This document shows positions 43,800 through 57,200 of a stretch of 64,000 nucleotides of DNA, one piece after another. This stretch comes from Grifola frondosa (Eukaryota; Basidiomycota; Agaricomycetes; Polyporales; Grifolaceae). The notes below the pieces were generated by a model that worked only from the letters and a program-made list of their open reading frames with translations, searched no databases and was not told the DNA's origin. Both the position numbers and the translations under genes were made by a program. Numbering within the stretch: position 1 is the first letter of the stretch; every line of letters begins with the position of its first letter. Where the stretch lies: positions 2,294,001 to 2,358,000 of the forward strand of contig LUGG01000003.1 of NCBI GenBank assembly GCA_001683735.1, in the 5' to 3' direction.

Positions 43800-46046
43800 T
43801 TTATCTCTTCACATACTCCACGCGTATCGCAACTAAGGGACTTTGTGGTCATAGTTTCACAGTTGCAGTTTGTACGAAGGTGTACACATATAGTCGCAAG
43901 TTCGCAGTCACAGTTTCACAGTGAGTGTAGAGTTTGTAAGTGTCGAGGAGTGTGATCGCGAGTGAGTCCGACGATTTTTGAACTCTGTACTTGTGGGGAA
44001 ACTCATATCTGATTCCTATCTTACTATACATGAGCTTTTTATGAATTATGCTACGTATCTGAAACACGAAAAGACCTCAGTACGAATTAAAAGCCAATCG
44101 CAAGTGCCTTGCGATGAACATATCCTGTAAAATATGCTAACTAGTAAGGGAAAAGTCAGCCACAATATCAAGAAAGGTCTGGGATAAAATGCGACACAAG
44201 TAAGCTATGAACAATCCGGGCGAAAGGAATACAGAAAGTATGGTGGCTGAACTACTACACCTGCCACGTATAGCCACACACTGCACTGGGATGCAAAATA
44301 TGCGAAAGCACATGCGAGTAGATGTGTGGCCTTCTCAGGGCATCTGTTGTAAAAGGGAATGTGTCGCAGCAGTAGTACAGCCCGAGGTGTGCCTCAAACA
44401 ATAGTGGAGACATTGAATTGACGTGTGGAGTCGCGTGGCAAAGCTAAATTGGATATGAAGTGAATAAGGGACTGGGTAAGAGTCAAAAAGACTGGGATTA
44501 GGTTCGATGCATGTGATCCGCCAGGTGGATGCATGTAGGATGCCGAACAATTGGGTTGCAAGTGATTTGACATGTCACACATCGCCATGTGGTGAATTTG
44601 AATATGAATATGACATATTGCGTGAATATTGAGCATGCGAAGCATCGGGGTTATCAGTAGGTGAGGCTCGGCTTGCTGCGTGTCGCAATGAGGCATAAGG
44701 TTATTGTTTGAATGACTTGCGACGATGTAATTGCAGGTGCGATCCTATTGAAATAGAGTGTAGCTCCTGGGTGATCGTCAGAGGTTTGAAATGCGAAAAT
44801 GATTTGATCCGCGTAGTTAGGGTCATTGTATCACCGTCTTCTCCTACCAAGGCAGCTCACATCATATGCATAATGACTGGCACTAAACCCATCACTCAGC
44901 CCCTCATTGCACCGTTGTCATTCCGTGTTTTGGGTACATTTTTCATTTGAATCTGGTGCCCCTGAGTCAGACTCAGATGATGTGCCCTCATCTTCATTCT
45001 CTTTGGGATCTAATTGACCACATCAATGACATAAAAAGGTAAGTTCAATGCAATATTGTTTTTGCCATATACTATATACATGTATTTACAGATCAGTTAG
45101 TATATAGTATATACACAGTAGTGCAATCTCTGGGCATCACGGTTGATAGAAATGAACTATGTCGTGAAGTGGAAAGGGTGGGCGCAGTTCGTGTGCATGC
45201 AGGTTGAGCACTCGTTGCTCTATGCCCCGAGGTCCACCTTTACGAAGGAGTGCAAGACGTTTGTGTATTGTGATATCTCTTAAGGGTTTTTATAAGTGCA
45301 TTTAAGAGCAATTAAGAGACAAAAAGTATGATAAGTTAAATTGAGACGTGGCGGCCAACCATCCCCAAGGTGTCAAGCTTCTGCAACTGGGTAGGGTAGT
45401 AATCCTCAGGGATGGGGTACTTTATTTCTTTGCAGGACCCAGATAATTATCATTAACGATGAGAGAATAGCATTTTAGGTGACCACAGTACTGCAGCTCC
45501 AGATCAAAACACTGGTGGGATCCTTTCTTGGATTCCTTCTTCATGCACCGCATCGACATCTAGCAATCTCTTTTTCTCTTTTTCTCACTCATACACTAAG
45601 TTACTTAATAAAAAGATTAATTAAGTAAATCAGCTCTGAGAAAAAATGGACTGGTCATTAGTCAGTTAGTACCTCAGTTGTTCAGGGTAATAAACTTTAA
45701 TATATTTATTTCAGTAAATGCTGTGAAGTCTTTGATGTTGAAAGACTTTGAATTTGAACTCAAGTCTTATTGATTTAGAAAAAAATCAATTAAAACTCTT
45801 AAGCTCTTCAGACAGATATTGGGTAAAAACAGTATGATTTAGATAGTAGATACAATAGTATGTAACTACTTAGTGATAGTCAAGCTATGTATTCAGGGTA
45901 TCTCATGCACCTAGGGATGACTTTCAATCATAGAAAAGCTTTCTGTCTCCCTCCAGCTGAGACATCCTTTATATACTAAATTATGTGGAAGATCAGAACA
46001 ATAAGGACTATTCAGTCTTCTTATTGGTCAAGAATAGAAAATGGAA
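43800..46046. other. AT-rich DNA without recognisable genes
   Basis: Only short frames with no family. A 13-bp inverted repeat (atatactatatac and gtatatagtatat, about 45067-45115) could form a hairpin. Sequence around 45280-46000 is strongly AT-rich. No gene is supported. Confidence 0.45.
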
Positions 46047-46275
46047 AACAATACATTTAAACAATAAACATGAACAATAGAATCTTCTTGTCACAATAAA
46101 ACAATAAACCAAAAACAATATCATCAAAAAACAATACAAATTCAAACAATAAGTCGAAAACAATACCACCAAAGAACAATAGAAATAGATAATGAGAATT
46201 TTATTACAATAGTCTCTTCACAATAAAAGTATAAAAATGTAAACAATAAGTATATCCATAAAAGTCCAACAATAG
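46047..46275. repeat. Cluster of ACAATA words
   Basis: About 15 copies of acaata or caata occur at irregular spacing of roughly 8-25 bp in an A-rich stretch. Too irregular for a simple tandem repeat. Confidence 0.6.
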
Positions 46276-46439
46276 CCATCTATTATTGTGCATAAGCTCA
46301 GTGTTATTGTCTCCACATATGCTGTATCTATACAGTTGGTGACATAATTCTGATTGAATGTAATGGTAAATAGTGCTAGGCTTTATCCCTATAACATGGT
46401 GGTACATCTTTCATATATTATTAGCATTTCTCTTGTCCA

Positions 46440-47430
46440 CTTACTGATCAAATGGCTAACTTTGAGGTGTGTGTATTTCTTCAAATTTTTCTTGATTATT
46501 GATTTACATATTTCTAGATAAAAAACTCGCATGTATTGCTCATGCAGCCCCTGTCACCAGTGAGGCAAGGGACAGGCTTCGGATATCAGAATATGCTCAG
46601 TTCTCAGGTGTTGCAATTTTTGCTCTAGGGCACATGGTCCTGTATTGTATTCAGGTAAATGTCTCTCATCCATTGCAATGTGTTATACTGAAGTCTGTCC
46701 CCTGTGGCAATGAGTATGATTACTGCAAGTATGTTCATATGATTGTTTGACAGAAGGCACCAAATTGTCTCAAATCTTCTCCATCTTGCAAGTAATAGTC
46801 AAGTCTTTCTCAATCACCATGGGGGTCCATAGGCATATGTAGTTCTGCAGACAGTACTATAGAACTCAAACTCACTAACAGGGAGCCAGATACATCATCA
46901 TATGCTCTTCGAGCCCCTTATGCAGCAAGTGACATACTGCTTGGACCTGCTCATGGATGTTTGCCCTGAGTGGATGCTGGCAGCAGATAACATGCTCAAT
47001 CAGCCTCCTTGCCTCCCTGCTCTCATGTCTCTGGACCGGGCAGGTGGCTGGGGCCATGAGGAATTTCTTTGCGAGTTTCTGCTGGACGTGTGTGACTTTG
47101 CTTGGACACTGGTCCTGCTATTTCAGTAATTGTGTGCTGGGCTTTTGACCATCCGGGATGACTGCTCATGGTGCAGTGCCTGACTCAGAAGTAGAATCTT
47201 TTGTGTAGACAATGACAGACAAGGGACACAGCCATATATAATTTGCATAATATAAATTGGTGATGGTTCTTCCCTTGAAGGGAGATCACCAGCCATGATA
47301 CTCTTTAGTATTGTTCAGTAGCAATTTCAAAGATGCTATAGTGGAGGTTTCTGTATGATCTACAACAAACTCAAGAATTAGAGAAGATTAATATATATTA
47401 CTTAATTTAGTTTGCATAAAATAATCTGCA
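46440..47430. other. Unassigned region with short frames
   Basis: Frames at 46499-46750 (plus) and 46875-47057 (minus) have some protein-like composition, but no family or splice pattern could be established. Confidence 0.35.
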
Positions 47431-47608
47431 ACTACATGTAATTATGACCATGCAAGCTGAGACAATCTCATTATTTTTGTCCTTTTAATCCACAGTGAAT
47501 TAGGTGTAATGATTTTACCTGTTTCATCAGTGCATGCAATATATCAACATGTACTACAATTATGACCATGCAAGCTGAGACAATCTCATTATTTTATGTC
47601 GCTTTAAT
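47431..47608 (+). repeat. Direct repeat of about 45 bp
   Basis: The block aattatgaccatgcaagctgagacaatctcattatttt occurs twice, starting at about 47438 and 47557 (offset about 119 bp), with nearly identical sequence. It suggests a local duplication. Confidence 0.8.
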
Positions 47609-47797
47609 TTTTGGTCAGAATATCGTAAATTTGTTCTTGTATGATAATCTTAAATAATTATGTACCATAACAACACATGCTTTGGAACTGCGATCAGTAC
47701 CATCTATGTATACCGGCATCTCCCGATTTTTCTGATGCATGGAGAGCATATTCCATCAGCAAAAGTCAAATTTTCCTTGCCACTCTTTGGGCTCTTA

Positions 47798-48340
47798 TGG
47801 TTGGGGACATCAGTTCGTGACAACTAATTTGGGTTTGATGCAGATTCGTTATGGCTCCTCAACAATTTTTTTAGGGTTATGATAATTGGTGAAAAGTAAC
47901 TTCAAAGGACCCTCTAAAGGATGGCTGGATTATTTTTAATTTTCTCAAAATTTATGTTTCTCGACATCAGTTTGGCGCATATGCTGACTAATCATACCCT
48001 AATATAGTAATTATGTAATCAACACATGTGTGATCAAGTTTCCGAATTGGTTGCAGTCAGTGAAAAAGCAAATACTCTATAAATAAGGCTAAATACCAAG
48101 CACAGCTGTTGAGCCTCTCAGAAAATTTGAAGGCATATGCTCCCTGAGCCAAACATGCTTGCCAATAATGCTGATGAACACTGGCCAATTTGGCGCTTTG
48201 ATTAGGGTTAGGGTTAAAGTCTCAGAAAAATTTCTCCTTGTGGATTTGGGCTTAAGTAGGGGTGGTTTTGTATATAAAATTTTAATTTGGAGCCTTGTCA
48301 AGCAAAATTGAAGGTTGACATGAAGTGATGTCCCCAACCA
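47798..48340. mobile_element. TA-flanked MITE (543 bp)
   Basis: The left end TGGTTGGGGACATCAGTTC matches the reverse complement of the right end at 24 of 27 positions. TA lies directly outside both ends (47796-47797 and 48341-48342). TA duplications are the mark of Tc1/mariner-type elements. The interior is AT-rich and has no convincing gene (the minus frame 48089-48337 runs into the repeat itself). It contains attagggttagggtta near 48198, which resembles two units of the telomere repeat. Confidence 0.8.
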
Positions 48341-48865
48341 TATCGGTTCTTTTTCTTCTTATCAACGTGAAAAATTGCCTTTTTTGGACATTTTAAAAGT
48401 AAAAAAAGGAGCAAGCCCTCCTTTTTTTGCTTTTTCTTCTTAATAAGTATTTTAAATAGCATAAAGGAAAATTCAAGTTTTGCTGATGACTCACCATCGT
48501 CGTCCAGCAGTATTCAGGTCCGGTATCTCAATGCTCTGGCTCTCGATAAACAAGATACATGAGCAATAATATTATAAATTTCCCGCCGCACGACATGGCT
48601 GAGCCTGTGAGTCTAGTGAGCACACCATCCGGCATGGGAATGGGAAGCATACGTTTGGCTCGGCAAACAACGATAACTCTGACTAGCTCTGACCTCGATT
48701 CAACCACAATTGCGCAAGTAGCGGCAAGCAAGCGGCGACAAGTTACTCGCTATCGGATAGGACAAATGTATGTCCTGGTTTTCGGTCATCCTCTACCCTC
48801 GTTTCATTTTGCTTAAATGTGAACCATCGTAGACCATCGTACCCAGAACACCAGGTCGAGCTACC
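48341..48865. promoter_or_regulatory. Upstream region of the peptidase gene
   Basis: Begins with an 11-bp perfect hairpin (aaaaaaaggag, 6-base loop, ctccttttttt, about 48398-48425). It ends with sequence that should contain the promoter of the peptidase. The frame 48559-48816 is open but unsupported. Confidence 0.35.
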
Positions 48866-51800
48866 ATGAAGTGCTCAGACGCCGATCGACTGCCTCTTAC
48901 CAACCTCGACGTCGACGATGGCCAGGCTCCGACCCCAAAACGATGGCCGAGGTACCTAGGATGGAGCTTCGTTGCAGTGTGTGCACTCTACTACTTGAAT
49001 ACGTGGGACATCGTCGGCCATGTTCGTCGTCCGGAACTACCTCGCGCAACATCGTGGGCTCTAAATGCATTCGCGCACTCCAAAAGCAGGATTATGGGAG
49101 AGAAGGCAGAACAGCTGTATCTGTAAGTTGACTGTTCGTATTTGGCATGTGTCTTAAGCAAATACTGCCTCTAGCTCAACGCCAGACCCGGAAAGTGCGC
49201 TTGCTACTTCGCGGACATACGCGACGCACCGCACCTGGCTGGATCCACTGAAGACTTTTCTGACGCCAAGGATATTCTTGCAGTGTTTCAGAAGAACTTT
49301 GGGATTCACCCTCCCTCAGAAGCGCCCATCTTCGCCGCAGGCAGCGCTGCCTCCCGAGGCGCTACTCTCGGTGTAAACCGACTGACCAAGCCCGCGGCAT
49401 GGATCGATATCTACTACCCCGTGCTGAATACGCCTCTTGATCGCAGCCTTTCCATTCTCAACGATGATGGTACCGAGACATGGACAGCGGATCTCGTCGA
49501 GGATGGCGATCCCGCTGATCCGGAGGCTGCCAAGTATAGAGATTATGTGCCCACCTTTCATGGTTTGAGTCACGATGGCGATGTTGAGGGACAACTGATC
49601 TACGCCAATTACGGCCGAAAGGAGGACTTTGACGAGATCCTTGCTGCAGGTGGGAACTTCACGGGCAAGATCGTTCTCGTGCGCTATGGTAGGAATTTCC
49701 GTGGTTTGAAGGTACGCTTGATGCGCGAGATCACGCAGTGCATAGCAAGGTTCTAACTCAAAACATAGGTCAGCGGCGCGGAGGACCTTGGTGCGTTGGG
49801 TGTACTCATCTATTCAGACCCTCGCGACGACGGCAGCGTGACGATTTCGAATGGCTATGCGCCGTACCCTGAGGGACCGGCGCGGAATCCGACTTCTGTG
49901 CAACGTGGCAGTGTGCAGTACTTGTCGATCTACCCAGGCGACCCGACTACTCCTGGTGCACCCGCGTACCCCAATGCGACGCGCACCGAGGGCAAGAATA
50001 TCCCGTACATTCCAAGCCTGCCGATATCGTGGGCAAATGCGCAGCGGCTGCTCGAGGAGATAGCGCAGGGCGGCCTTGGCGAATCGCAGATATTGGACGG
50101 GCGGACGAGCGCGAGGAAAATCAGGCTAGTGAATCATGGTGCGTGGGTTTTTCGTATGCTAGTGTATGCGTACATCGGGCTGACGATAGTCTAGTGGACA
50201 CAAAAGTCACTCCGATTTGGAACACCATGGCGGCCATACCTGGTCATATCAAGAATGAGACTGTCGTCATCGGCTGTCATCGCGATGGTATGTTGCGGGT
50301 GTTGGTGATTTCAAGTGATATTGATACATTGTATGGTTTAGCATGGGTCATGGGAGCTGCTGATCCCACATCGGGCACCGTCTCTCTCCATGAGGTAATC
50401 CGTGGCTTCGGAGCACTGCTAAAAAGTGGCTGGAGGCCGCTCAGAAACGTGGTGTTTGCGAGCTGGGATGCTGAAGAGGTATTTTCCCCCACCTGCTGGG
50501 TGCGACTTCGAAACTCATTGCTTTACAGTATGGTCTCATTGGAAGTACTGAGTGGACGGAAGATTTCCCAGAGTGGATATCTCAGCATGTTGTCGCATAT
50601 ATCAACGTCGGTCAGTATCCCCCCCCCCTTCTTCCTCTTTGTCGTCAGCAGCGGAGTTAATTTCCTGGATAGACGTCTCTGTTGCTGGTTCTCGCTGGCA
50701 TTCGGGCGCCTCTCCATCGCTGGCCCACCTCATTCGCCAAGCCGCGCTCGAAGTGCCTCATCCCACTGCTGCGGGGAAGTCTCTTTGGGATGCCAGAGAA
50801 GACGCGGGCCTTTCCTCGGCCCTGCTGATAGTGAGTTCCTGGCATCGTATGAACTGGAGGGAACACATGCATCGGACGTTGGCATTTATCCACTCGGTTC
50901 CGGGAGTGACTATACACCCTTCTTGCAACGACTGGGGGTAAGCGATATCCACACTGAACCTAAATGAGGTAACTGATCACAAGGTTGCAACAGGTAGCCA
51001 GCATGGACCAAGGTTTTTCAGGTACACCTACAGATGCGCCATACCATTATCATTCCGTCTATGATTCGCAGAGGTGGCAGGAACTCTATGCGGACCCGGG
51101 GTTCTATCGTCATGTATGTCGTTGATTGATTAGAACCTATTGTGCAAAACACTCATCTTCCGAAACGGTAGGTTGCCGTCGCGAAACATCTGGGATTGGT
51201 GGCACTCCGTGTCGCCGATGCGATAATTCTGCCTCTGAACACGACACAATACGCGCTGGAGTTGGATTACTACTTGGACAAGTGAGCGTGCTACACTCAC
51301 ACGCTAATCCACCCACTAATAGCCCCTCCCTCGTGATGCAGAGTTGAAAGCATCGCATCTGAGCTGTTCGTATCCGCGGACTTCTCCGCGCTGCGCCGTT
51401 CCATTGCCCACCTGCAAACTGCGAGCAAGGATCTGGACGCTGAGAAGGCCAAAGCGGAGGCCAAATTTAGAAAGCTCTTGAAAAAGCTCCCGCACAGACG
51501 CGAGTCATGCAGAGCGCGCAAGTCAAGCCTCCCAGGGTGGCTTCGAAAGCTCCTCAAGATCCTACACGTGCACCGGCCGCGGGGTTTCCCCATCCGCAAG
51601 TTCATCAAGGCGGCGAACCGCGTGCAGGCTGTGAACGCGAAGCTGATCGCCTTCGAGCGCGGGTTCATTTCTGAAGAGGGACTGAAGGATCGTGAGTGGT
51701 ACAGGCACCTAGCGGTCGCGCCGGGGAAGTGGCTTGGTGAGTGCTTCATCGCTGGGCATTCGATGCATGTTGCTGAATGTAGCTGATGTATATAGGATAT

Positions 51801-51926
51801 GGGGCGACGACACTCCCGTCTATTACGGAGGCGTTGACTATCGATAAGAACGTGACGCTGGCGAAGTTGGAGGCGGTGCGGGTTACGAAACTGGTTGAGA
51901 ATCTTTCGCAAGTGTTGGCGGTGTAA
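48866..51926 (+). CDS. M28 peptidase, glutamate carboxypeptidase II-like
   Basis: Begins MKCSDADRLPLTNLDVDD. A membrane anchor, YLGWSFVAVCALYYLNTW, at residues about 30-47 predicts a type II membrane protein. Next come HLAGSTEDFSDAKDILAVFQ, a PA domain (GKIVLVRYGR, LGALGVLIYSDPRDDG) and the M28 domain. Its zinc-site motifs are visible: GCHRD joined after an intron to AWVMGAADPTSG, then SWDAEE, GSGSDYTPFLQ and HYHSVYDS. The C-terminal dimerisation-type helical domain ends NLSQVLAV. About ten short introns are present. In exon 2, near 49229, the frame changes between SRTYATH and PHLAGS, where one C appears to be missing. Otherwise the gene looks complete. Such enzymes release glutamate or process peptides at the vacuole or cell surface. 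Confidence 0.9.
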
Positions 51927-52315
51927 GATGAACGTTCTTGAGCTATTCACCGGATGTGTGTAAGAAAATATATGTATGTTGCTTTTGGATATATCATGGA
52001 TTTTTGGTATTACTAAAGAACGGATTATCCTTGCGACGATTCTGATTCCCATCTTTGAAGCTTGAGTAGCTACAGGTCAGAACAAGTCAGGACGTGTGAG
52101 TATGTTCCACTTAGAGCAGTATGAAGTTAAATTATCTTCGGTGACATTAGGCGCGAATGGTAGAGGCATCAAATTACTACGTGCCCTCACAGATCTTCAC
52201 CGTTTAGCGTTCCAAACTGTTGGGCATACTTAACAATCATGGGATGAGCTTGGGAGAGACATTTAAATGTATTTTGAAGTATGTTCATGAGATGTCCAGC
52301 TATGTCTAGCCATCG

Positions 52316-53910
52316 TCATTCGTCCATCATTGTGACTAGTAGGAATAAGTGACTGCCTTCATGTCCAGAATGCGTGCGGTGCCATCCGATGGTTTTATTG
52401 GCTATGCAGAATACAGGTAACTGGACAGGGCATCCCAGAGCTCGTTTGCGCCCATTCAGGCAGCGCTTATTCTTCACACTCGAAATTTTTGTCGTTTCCA
52501 GGGGAGGCTCTTCCAAGCCCCTCAGGAAATTCAGCCAGACCCATGACATTCCTTGCTCTCCATGTCATACCAGTGATTCACCGCTACCGTAACACCCGAC
52601 TGACGCACATGGTGCCACCATCCCGCGGGCAAATACATCGACTCGCCGGCTTTGACTGTGATATGGATGGGATGTGCTTCGGGCGGCAGTGCGCCTGGCG
52701 CAATCGGGTCGATGATGGAAGACCAACGCACGGGGGCGTGCCGGAGGAGAGGGAAGTAATTCTAATTCGGACGTGTAGGTGACCTGATATATGCGGCGTG
52801 AGGATAGAGACGTTCTGTCAATATATTTTTATTAGCGCTTCGCACCTACAGCGTCAACGGTAGAGGGAAGCTCTGAGACCTTTCATACACCAGCCTTCGG
52901 TTGGAGGTAAGAGGGTAAAGTGCTTTGCACCACGGACAACAGTGTAGATATTTTCGTACGGATCTTGCATACTCTTCATGAGCGACGTTAAGCCTATCAC
53001 GAGATTGAGAAATCGCATACCACTGTGAATACTTGTGACACTTCTTTCGTTCCCGATCCAGAGATTTACAGCATCTGGAGGCTTGTCTATGGGCACAGAC
53101 ATCCAAAATGAATGATTCAAAGATGCTGTTAAATACAAAAACATACCAATTGCTTCGCTCACCAAGGAACTTCGCTCGGAACATATTCCCGAAGAGGCGA
53201 GAATTCCGATGGGTCGTACTCCTCATTGAGGTCGAAGTAGCGGCTCGTGTACATATTGCCGTTCTGTGACTGTAGATAGAGCACTTCTCGACCGGAAGAA
53301 GACGTCTCCCGCGCGTCACTAGGATCTGGGAGCGACGCATGAGAATGCGCGACGTCGCACTGCAGTCTATTCAGGCAGCAATCGCACCTAACCTGAGGAC
53401 AAGCTCGACAAGAATGCTGCCATGGTCATCTTCTGAGTGTGCGGCTCTGCGAAGTACAGCCTTCCATCTGGGCCCAAGGTAACGGCATCGGCATGTCTAT
53501 CCAGTAAGGTCGTCACAGATCTGAAGAACGCGCCTCCTTGCATCAATATCTCACCCGTTTGGCGTCGCTGCTACTGAGATATTTCGATCACCCATTTGCT
53601 GAATCAAGAATTCGTTCGTCCACGAAGCCGTGTCATAACCCGGTAGGCTGCAATCTGCGAACAATGTTGCATAAAATGAAGCCTTCGTTAGAAAGTCAGT
53701 CGGAAGTATATGGCTTACTCTTGATCACGACAGGCCTTGCGACATGAACCAGGCGGGAGAAATCAAGAGATGACGGAGGTCCTTCTAAAGTATCATAGTG
53801 GGTGCCATTGAGATCTACACAATAATCAGTTAGACATGATCGCATTTCGGTATGATTGACGGTAGTGTACCATGATATTCTGCAGCTATCCACTTCAGTG
53901 CCCGCTCCAT
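52316..53910 (-). CDS. JmjC/cupin-8 protein, JMJD7-like
   Basis: Starts ATG 53910 ([13 protein letters not shown]), then [20 protein letters not shown] and ARPVVIK. Middle exons give [20 protein letters not shown] and [20 protein letters not shown]. The JmjC core contains [19 protein letters not shown] joined by an intron to [20 protein letters not shown], so the iron-binding motif is His-Ser-Asp. The distal His lies in [14 protein letters not shown]. This is the pattern of JMJD7, a 2-oxoglutarate-dependent lysyl hydroxylase of translation factor GTPases in animals. The substrate here is inferred only. Near 52550 the conserved end [10 protein letters not shown] is in another frame than YDMESKE, as if one base were missing. 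Downstream sequence to 52316 may not be coding. Confidence 0.85.
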
Positions 53911-54288
53911 ATTAATATTTGAACGAGGAGACTCGATTCTCTGCCCCAGATGCGAGAACAACTTTGCGCGCTGCGTGAGTCTCTGTGTCCGTATCAAAAA
54001 CGAGGCAATGCGGTGTTACAGGGTTCCCCGAGCACCACTTTGCCTGGCACGAACTTGAATCATGAATGTCTGAGCACAAGCCCTGTTTCGCTGACGAAAT
54101 CTAGATGACCTGCATTATTATTTATTTATTGACAGCTAAAATAAGTGCGTTCGCTATAACGGTTAAGTGTTCTCACCAGCCCGATAACAGGATCTACAAT
54201 GCTATGACGAAAGAAGCTACACATCAACAAAAAAACTGATACAATCACGACGTCGAGAGAAAAGGTAGTACAACGAGAGTTAAGAGAT
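53911..54288. other. Intergenic gap
   Basis: Contains the promoter side of the JMJD7-like gene and the 3' end of the next minus-strand gene. No gene recognised. Confidence 0.4.
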
Positions 54289-57200
54289 TCAGCCCAGGGT
54301 CGTCCAGCCACATTTGTCGTACACTATACGATCGAATTCGGGCACGACCCGTTCTACGCTGGCACCATTGAAGCTCGCCTTCCCGGTCACAGCTGGGGCA
54401 CTCGGAAGTCGAATCCTTTCTTCTGGAATGACTCCAGTAGGATCGAACAGGTCTGCCTTCTTCTGAGGAGGAGGGGGAAAGCCCTGTTTTCCGGTATGGC
54501 TCGGCGGAAGAGAAATTTGTGTAGCGCTGCGTGGAAAGGGTCCGACTTGTTGCGCACGGGGAGCTCCGGCACGAATTGGGCCAGTCTCGTACAAAGGCGC
54601 TCCTGATTGCACTTGAGTCTGTACATTCATATCTTTGACGAAGCCAGGCGATACGCCATCACGAAATTGCTGAGGCCTGTGGGCGTGTCCTACAGCAGGA
54701 CCTCCAGCGAAGTTGAAATTTGGAGTAACAGCTGAAGAACTGCTTGTATACGGTGATGTTGCAGCGGGAATTTCCACTGGTGATAGACGACGCCGTAGCG
54801 TGCCTTGATCATCGACGTACCAGGCGAGTGCTGACAGGGAATCCGACTTCATGTCTTTCCGTGGCGCATTGTCCACCAGAGTATTGCGAGCTGTGGATTC
54901 ACTTGAGGGTGATTGTTCTTGAACTGTGATTCCGGCCTTGCGGACCAACTCCATCAAGGCATTAATGTCGGGCAGAGTAGGAACCTGAGAGGACACTTTA
55001 GAAAGGACTTCAGCAGCAGGCGCAGGCGCAGTCTGCGGAGGAGGACCCTTGGGGAGTGGTGGTGGAGGGACCTTTGGAGGCTGAGGAACGACCTGTGGAG
55101 GAACAAATGGCAATTGATGAATCTGTGACGACGGAACATAGAGTGGATCCTGTTTTGAATTCGTTGGTGACAGGATGAACTTGTGCTCGAGGCATGAGTT
55201 CGAGAAGGGCGCTCTCGGTAGGAGCAGTCGGAGCATGAGGGACTTGAGAAGCAGCTGGCTGCTGAGAAGCGACCTGCGGGAGAGCCACTTGAGGAATTAC
55301 CTTGGACGCTGACTGCTGAGAAATCACCTGGGAAAGAGGGTGTCGGGACACGATCCGGGATGCTACCTGAGAAAAAGTGGTCTGGGGAGCGGCCTGAGGA
55401 CGAGGGGCCCGGGCAGTGCTATGCGGAGCAGAAGCTTGAGGAAGAGCGTCCGGAAAAGCTATCTGAGGAGCAAACTGTTGAGGAATCTGCGGGGGAGCGC
55501 ACCGCTGATGATCGACCTGTGATAGACCCGACTGCTGGGGAACAAGACTGAACTGCTGAGGAAGATCCTGCAATAAAGCAAACTGTTGAGGAACGACCTG
55601 AGGGAAAGCAACCTGCGGAGCAGGCGCGCATAGAGGCGCGGCCTGAGTGAGTGTGAATAGAGCTGATGCAGATGGCACAGCTGCAGATCGAATATTCAGC
55701 TGGCTCTGTGCCCTTCGCGGAGCATGGAAAGACGGAGCACGTGGATTCAACTTCCATCTAGGACCATGCCCGCCACGACTAGGACCCGCTCGAAGCGGCA
55801 TTACTGGAGATGCGTTTGGTATAGCATCACCGGACTGTGCGTCCTTGATGATAGTATTCATAACTTTCGCGTCCGGCGTGGGTGATTTTTGCTTCGAAGT
55901 CAAAATATTCGACCCCACATGCTTGGAAACACTTCCTCCCGCGATAGAGCCTGTTGAAGTCATGTCGCTAGTAGATATGCTAGGCGCCATCATAGACGGG
56001 GCGCCACCATCTCCTCTCCTGATTGAAGCACCAGTACGCGCAGCGCAGCGCTCCTTGTGTGACCTTCGTTGAGGTGAAGTAACCGGCTCGTCAGGAGCCA
56101 GAGCCCAATTGGGTCGTTCGGCTGTATGCACGACACCAAGAGCTTGTATGGAAGGCGCTGGGCTAAGATTGGGAGTCGGTAGAATTGTAGAAGGTTCTTT
56201 AGAAATGTTCAACACGCCTGATAGCTGATCTCCGTCCTGGGTGGCATTCGCACCACTTCTTGGCTTACGCGACTGAGGGGATGCGAAAGTATGCATGGGT
56301 ATGACTGGACCTTTGTCGGCAGGGTACAGAGGTAATTGGAGAATCTGGTCGGAGATTTCGGGAAAACGATGCGCAAGCTACCGGTAGACAAACAACGGAA
56401 GTCAGTGAACTGACATAGAGATACAGTGCTAATATTCGCGTAAATGATCGGAACTCACATTCGTTGCTTCAGCGTAGGTTGAAGGTAAAGGGATTCCGGC
56501 AGGTTCAATGGCAGTTTCTCCAATATGTATGTTAGTTCGATCCCCTTCGAGTGACACGGCCAGAGATTGGGATGGCGGAAGGATTAGTGATGGGGACCGC
56601 AGCGATGATTCAGGACCTTCCGAGTCGGACGTAACAGATAGACTATGGAAAGAATTGCGTGATATTGCAGAACTTGGTTCACGATCCGGTAAAATCTGAC
56701 TGTCAGAGGAAACAATCGATGACACGAAGGAAGGTGACGCCTTGAGGGGGGCAGACTCTCCCTGACTAGCAGCAAACGAAGAACCAAATGAGGAGAACGA
56801 TAGAGAAGATGCCGGTTTTTGCTCCTCCGTAGGAGCGAGCATATGCTCGTAGTTTACCTCCTGTCTTACATCTATGACATGCTGCTGCTCATCAAGTACA
56901 TCGATGTCCAGAGGCGGTCTTTCCTCTTGATCCTCGATATGTTTCTCGTCGCTGCCGCTCTTGCCTTCGTCCTCAGTGCGTGGTGGCTTGAATGGTCCTA
57001 TGAACTGAGATGGCTCAGCTGGCAGCGGGGGAGCGATCATGATATGTGGAGCCTGTAGTGGGTCTTTGGGCACTTCTGCAACAGACTTCGTGGCGCAGGG
57101 AGCGGGAGACTCCCCATCCGAAGATGGGATCTTTTGGAAAGGTATAGGGACATCTTCCTGATGAAACAACGTCAACGTTAGCTCAGCACAAGAAAGCAGA

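Noticed and set aside
48190..48215. Interstitial telomere or chromosome end
   Set aside because: Only about two and a half TTAGGG units, inside a MITE.
48089..48337. Mariner transposase in the TA-flanked MITE
   Set aside because: The only long frame runs into the terminal repeat and has no DDE motif.
48559..48816. Small upstream gene before the peptidase
   Set aside because: Open for 85 codons, but with no family, no spliced partner, and an equally long frame on the other strand.
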